7,673 bases of DNA from GMQP-bins7 sp041557575 (GTDB lineage Bacteria; Actinomycetota; Thermoleophilia; Gaiellales; Gaiellaceae). The translations under genes and the position numbers were made by a program. Numbering within the stretch: the stretch's first letter is position 1; each line of letters starts with the position of its first letter. Below, in pieces: positions 5,934 through 7,673 of the stretch. The notes beneath the pieces are model-generated. The model worked only from the letters and a program-made list of their open reading frames with translations, did no database searches and was not told the DNA's origin. The stretch is taken from positions 1 to 7,673 of the forward strand of contig JBFFGH010000107.1 of assembly GCA_041557575.1 (NCBI GenBank). The letters are read 5' to 3'.

Positions 5934-6631
5934 GAGGCGACCTCCACACCTGGCTTGACCCCCGTGTGGAGCGCCACGATGCCGCCGCCGAGGAGCCGGT
6001 AGCGCACGTCCGCGAAGCCGGCGTGCTCCATGAGCCGGGAGAGGTCCTCGGCGCCGGGGAACCGGCGGACGCTCGCGGGAAGGTACGTATACGCCTTCCC
6101 GCCGGGGAGCACCTTCCCGGCGGCGGGGACGAGCAGGTCGAACCAGAGGCGGAAGAAGGGGCGGAGAGCCCCGTTGGGACGAGTGATCTCCAGCACGGCG
6201 ACCTTCCCGCCGGGCCGGAGCACGCGGCAGAGCTCACGGAGGCCACCTTCGAGATCCTCGAGATTCCTGACGCCGAACCCCACCGTCGCGGCGTCGAACT
6301 CCCCTTCTGCAAAAGGAAGGTCGAGTGCGTCCCCCCTCACCCACTCGATCGCTCCCGACTTCGAGCGGGCGCGATCGAGCATCCGCTCGGAGAAGTCGAG
6401 GCCGACGACGCGGCCGCCTCGCTGCTCGGCCGCGACCGCGAGATCGCCCGTGCCGCAGCAGGCATCGAGGACGCGGTCTCCCGGCCACACGACCTGCGAG
6501 ACGGCGAGGCGCCTCCAGCGCTGGTCGAGACCGGCGGTCATGACGCGGTTCATGACGTCGTACACCGGCGCGATGCCGTCGAACATGCCCCGGACCGCTT
6601 CCGGGGCGAGCGTCCCGGACTCGTGGGTCAA
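5930..6631 (-). CDS. menG: Demethylmenaquinone methyltransferase (MenG/UbiE)
   Basis: 233 residues, the usual size. It methylates the naphthoquinone ring of demethylmenaquinone with S-adenosylmethionine, the last step of menaquinone synthesis. The UbiE/COQ5 features are MFDGIAPVYDVMNRVMTAGL (16-35), the SAM-binding VLDACCGTGDLA (54-65), GLDFSERML (77-85), GFGVRNLED (118-126) and RVLRPGGKVAVLE (136-148). In an organism using the futalosine route the product is expected to be menaquinone, so menG fits better than ubiE. The start is TTG 6631-6629, overlapping the ubiX stop as TTGA; a GAGGA abuts it, so reinitiation by the terminating ribosome is likely important. It is coupled to the polyprenyl synthase gene by a GTGA overlap. 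Confidence 0.94.
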   Translation of the reverse strand: MTHESGTLAPEAVRGMFDGIAPVYDVMNRVMTAGLDQRWRRLAVSQVVWPGDRVLDACCGTGDLAVAAEQRGGRVVGLDFSERMLDRARSKSGAIEWVRGDALDLPFAEGEFDAATVGFGVRNLEDLEGGLRELCRVLRPGGKVAVLEITRPNGALRPFFRLWFDLLVPAAGKVLPGGKAYTYLPASVRRFPGAEDLSRLMEHAGFADVRYRLLGGGIVALHTGVKPGVEVAS

Positions 6632-7218
6632 TCCTCGCCCCAGCGCCTGACGAGTGCGTTGTCGATGCCGATCTGGTCGAGGCAGCGGGCGACGACGAAG
6701 TCCACGAGGTCGTCGATCGAGGTCGGCCCGTGGTAGAAGCCCGGCGCGGCGAAGAGGACGACCGCGCCCGCCTCGTTCAGGGTTGCGAGCCCGCGGAGGT
6801 GAATCGAGGAGAGAGGCGTCTCACGTGGGACGAGCACGAGCTTGCGGCGCTCCTTGAGCGCGACCGAAGCGGCCCGGTGGATGAGGTTCTGCATCGCACC
6901 GGCCGCGAGCGTTCCGACGGTGGCCATGGAGCACGGGCAGATCACGTAGGCGCCGACACGAGCCGACCCGCTCGCGTAGGGGCTCTTGAAGTCGTTCTCC
7001 CCGTACACCGTGACCTGCTCGGCGGCATTCCCGACGAAGCGCTCGAGCACCTCCTCGCGAGGGAGCGTCGGATCGCCGTACAGCTCCGTCGCGAGCACCT
7101 CGATCCCGGAGCGGGACGCCGCGAGCCCGATCTCGCAGTCCACCGCCGCGAGCGCCCGCAGCAGGCGTTCGGCATAGGGGGCGCCCGAAGCGCCGGTCAC
7201 ACCGAGGAAGACGCGCAT
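6628..7218 (-). CDS. ubiX: Flavin prenyltransferase (UbiX family)
   Basis: 196 residues, typical for UbiX. It transfers a dimethylallyl group to FMN, making the prenylated FMN cofactor used by UbiD-type decarboxylases. Visible signatures are GVTGASGAPYAERLL (6-20, FMN phosphate region), VICPCSMATVGTLAAG (92-107), LVLVPRETPLSSIHL (127-141) and APGFYHGPTSIDDLVDFVVARCLDQIGI (158-185). UbiD and UbiX homologues are thought to act in the late decarboxylation step after the futalosine stage, which explains its place at the head of this operon. No ubiD lies in the window; it may lie upstream or elsewhere. The ATG start (7218-7216) has only a weak ribosome site. A 34-base gap (7219-7252) separates it from the cytochrome gene. 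I see no convincing promoter or terminator there. Confidence 0.94.
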   Translation of the reverse strand: MRVFLGVTGASGAPYAERLLRALAAVDCEIGLAASRSGIEVLATELYGDPTLPREEVLERFVGNAAEQVTVYGENDFKSPYASGSARVGAYVICPCSMATVGTLAAGAMQNLIHRAASVALKERRKLVLVPRETPLSSIHLRGLATLNEAGAVVLFAAPGFYHGPTSIDDLVDFVVARCLDQIGIDNALVRRWGED

Positions 7219-7252
7219 GCCTGAAGGCTACGCGGTCGGGCTGGATGCCGCC

Positions 7253-7673
7253 TTATGGTCCCTTCGAGGCGGCGAGGAACACACCGAGGGCCTCGAGGTT
7301 CTCCTGCCCCAGGTAGGAGTACGAGCCCATGACCTGGTTGCCGAAGGCAGCCGGGTTGGACAGGTACTCGACGAAGTAGGCGGCATTCTTCCCGGTCGCC
7401 GCACCCACGTTCGAGAGGTCGGGCGCTCCCAGGTTCGCAGCACCTTCGCCGAGGTAGACGTGGCAGTTCATGCAGCCGGACTCGGCGAACAAGGTGGCGC
7501 CCGCGATCGCCTGCGGGTCGTCCTGGAACCCCTCCTCCTCGGCCCACTGGGGAACGAGGGCCACGAGCTCCGAGTTTTCTTTGGCGTGCGCAAAGGCCGG
7601 GAGCACCGCCACCTGGGCGATGTGTCCCAAGCCCACGACGGCATAACGAATCTTGCGGCTGGATAAACCGGCG
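7253..7673 (-). CDS. c-type cytochrome domain, fused in frame to a Rossmann-type N-terminus; partial at the window edge
   Basis: The frame is open from the TAA at 7255-7253 to the window edge, about 139 residues. Numbered from GTG 7636, residues 29-127 carry a small class I cytochrome c: CMNCH at 55-59 binds haem covalently (His59 proximal), APDLSNVG (71-78) follows, and Met103 in QVMGSY is the likely distal ligand. LGQENLEALGVFLAASKG (109-126) forms the terminal helix. Such monohaem cytochromes shuttle electrons, often from a menaquinol-cytochrome c reductase, outside the membrane. The upstream part is not a signal peptide. It reads KIRYAVVGLGHIAQVAVLPA, a Rossmann nucleotide-binding start as in Gfo/Idh/MocA oxidoreductases. 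Haem attachment needs export, so this N-terminus is incompatible with function and is probably chimeric. The cytochrome part itself looks genuine. Confidence 0.8.
   Translation of the reverse strand, partial: AGLSSRKIRYAVVGLGHIAQVAVLPAFAHAKENSELVALVPQWAEEEGFQDDPQAIAGATLFAESGCMNCHVYLGEGAANLGAPDLSNVGAATGKNAAYFVEYLSNPAAFGNQVMGSYSYLGQENLEALGVFLAASKGP
7553..7673 (-). other. Foreign-looking N-terminal fragment of a Gfo/Idh/MocA-type oxidoreductase
   Basis: About 40 codons at the window edge encode a beta-alpha-beta start with the NAD(P)-binding GLGHIA motif, then a run ending in ENSELVALV. This is typical of the first third of a Gfo/Idh/MocA Rossmann domain, where the next strand normally continues with a dehydrogenase sequence. 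Here it turns abruptly into cytochrome c sequence (PQWAEEEGF) near base 7552. Codons such as TTA, ATT, CGT, TAT, TTT, AAA and GAA cluster here, and about a quarter of codons end in A or T, unlike the other genes of the window. No stop separates the two parts. Family assignment is from motif recognition only. Confidence 0.55.

Noticed and set aside
7247..7273. GCCGCC/GGCGGC inverted repeat around the cytochrome stop codon, possible terminator before ubiX
   Set aside because: The loop is 15 bases, the stem only 6 bp, half lies in coding sequence and no T-tract follows.
1..7673. CRISPR arrays, tRNA or rRNA genes, insertion sequences, attachment sites, phage defence genes
   Set aside because: Reading both strands gave no regularly spaced repeats, no transposase or integrase motifs and no RNA-like segments. 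VapBC is the only accessory-type module seen.

Overview
The window is a high-G+C bacterial chromosome segment with very tight gene packing and many GTG/TTG (apparently also CTG) starts. A futalosine-route menaquinone operon, a VapBC pair and the codon use point to an actinobacterial lineage. The Thermoleophilia (Gaiellales/Solirubrobacterales type) are my best guess. This is inference from style and gene content, not a phylogeny.

Left part (1-1656): the first 75 bases hold the start of a probable exported protein reading leftwards off the window. A short divergent gap carries a candidate promoter for a rightward NodB-type polysaccharide deacetylase (161-976). That gene ends head-to-head with a leftward VapBC toxin-antitoxin module (vapB 1414-1656, vapC 983-1417). 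Both convergent stop codons lie inside one 12-bp palindrome. The A+T-rich vapB upstream region has a palindrome, a 30-bp-spaced direct repeat and a -10-like box, so it looks like an autoregulated operator/promoter.

Middle and right (1721-7218): a seven-gene leftward operon, in transcription order ubiX, menG (ubiE), long-chain polyprenyl diphosphate synthase, mqnE, a small two-helix membrane protein, mqnA and mqnC, followed by two GC-rich hairpins. MqnA makes 3-(1-carboxyvinyloxy)benzoate from chorismate, MqnE makes aminofutalosine, and MqnC cyclises dehypoxanthine futalosine. The polyprenyl synthase makes the side chain. UbiX makes the prenylated FMN needed by a UbiD-type decarboxylase, and MenG performs the final C-methylation. 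mqnB, mqnD, the prenyltransferase and the UbiD partner are not in the window. All six junctions are 4-base NTGA overlaps, and together they use all four NTG start codons (TTGA, GTGA, CTGA, GTGA, ATGA, GTGA).

Right edge (7253-7673): a reading frame with a c-type cytochrome domain (CMNCH) is fused in frame to what looks like the first ~40 residues of a Gfo/Idh/MocA oxidoreductase, with different codon use. A cytosolic Rossmann N-terminus on a cytochrome that must be exported makes no obvious sense. The likeliest readings are an assembly chimera or a deletion fusion.

The two most distinctive signals are the apparent CTG starts of mqnE and vapC, both in CTGA overlaps and sharing an identical 11-mer, and the chimeric right edge. 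I found no RNA gene, CRISPR array, insertion sequence or clearly new defence system.
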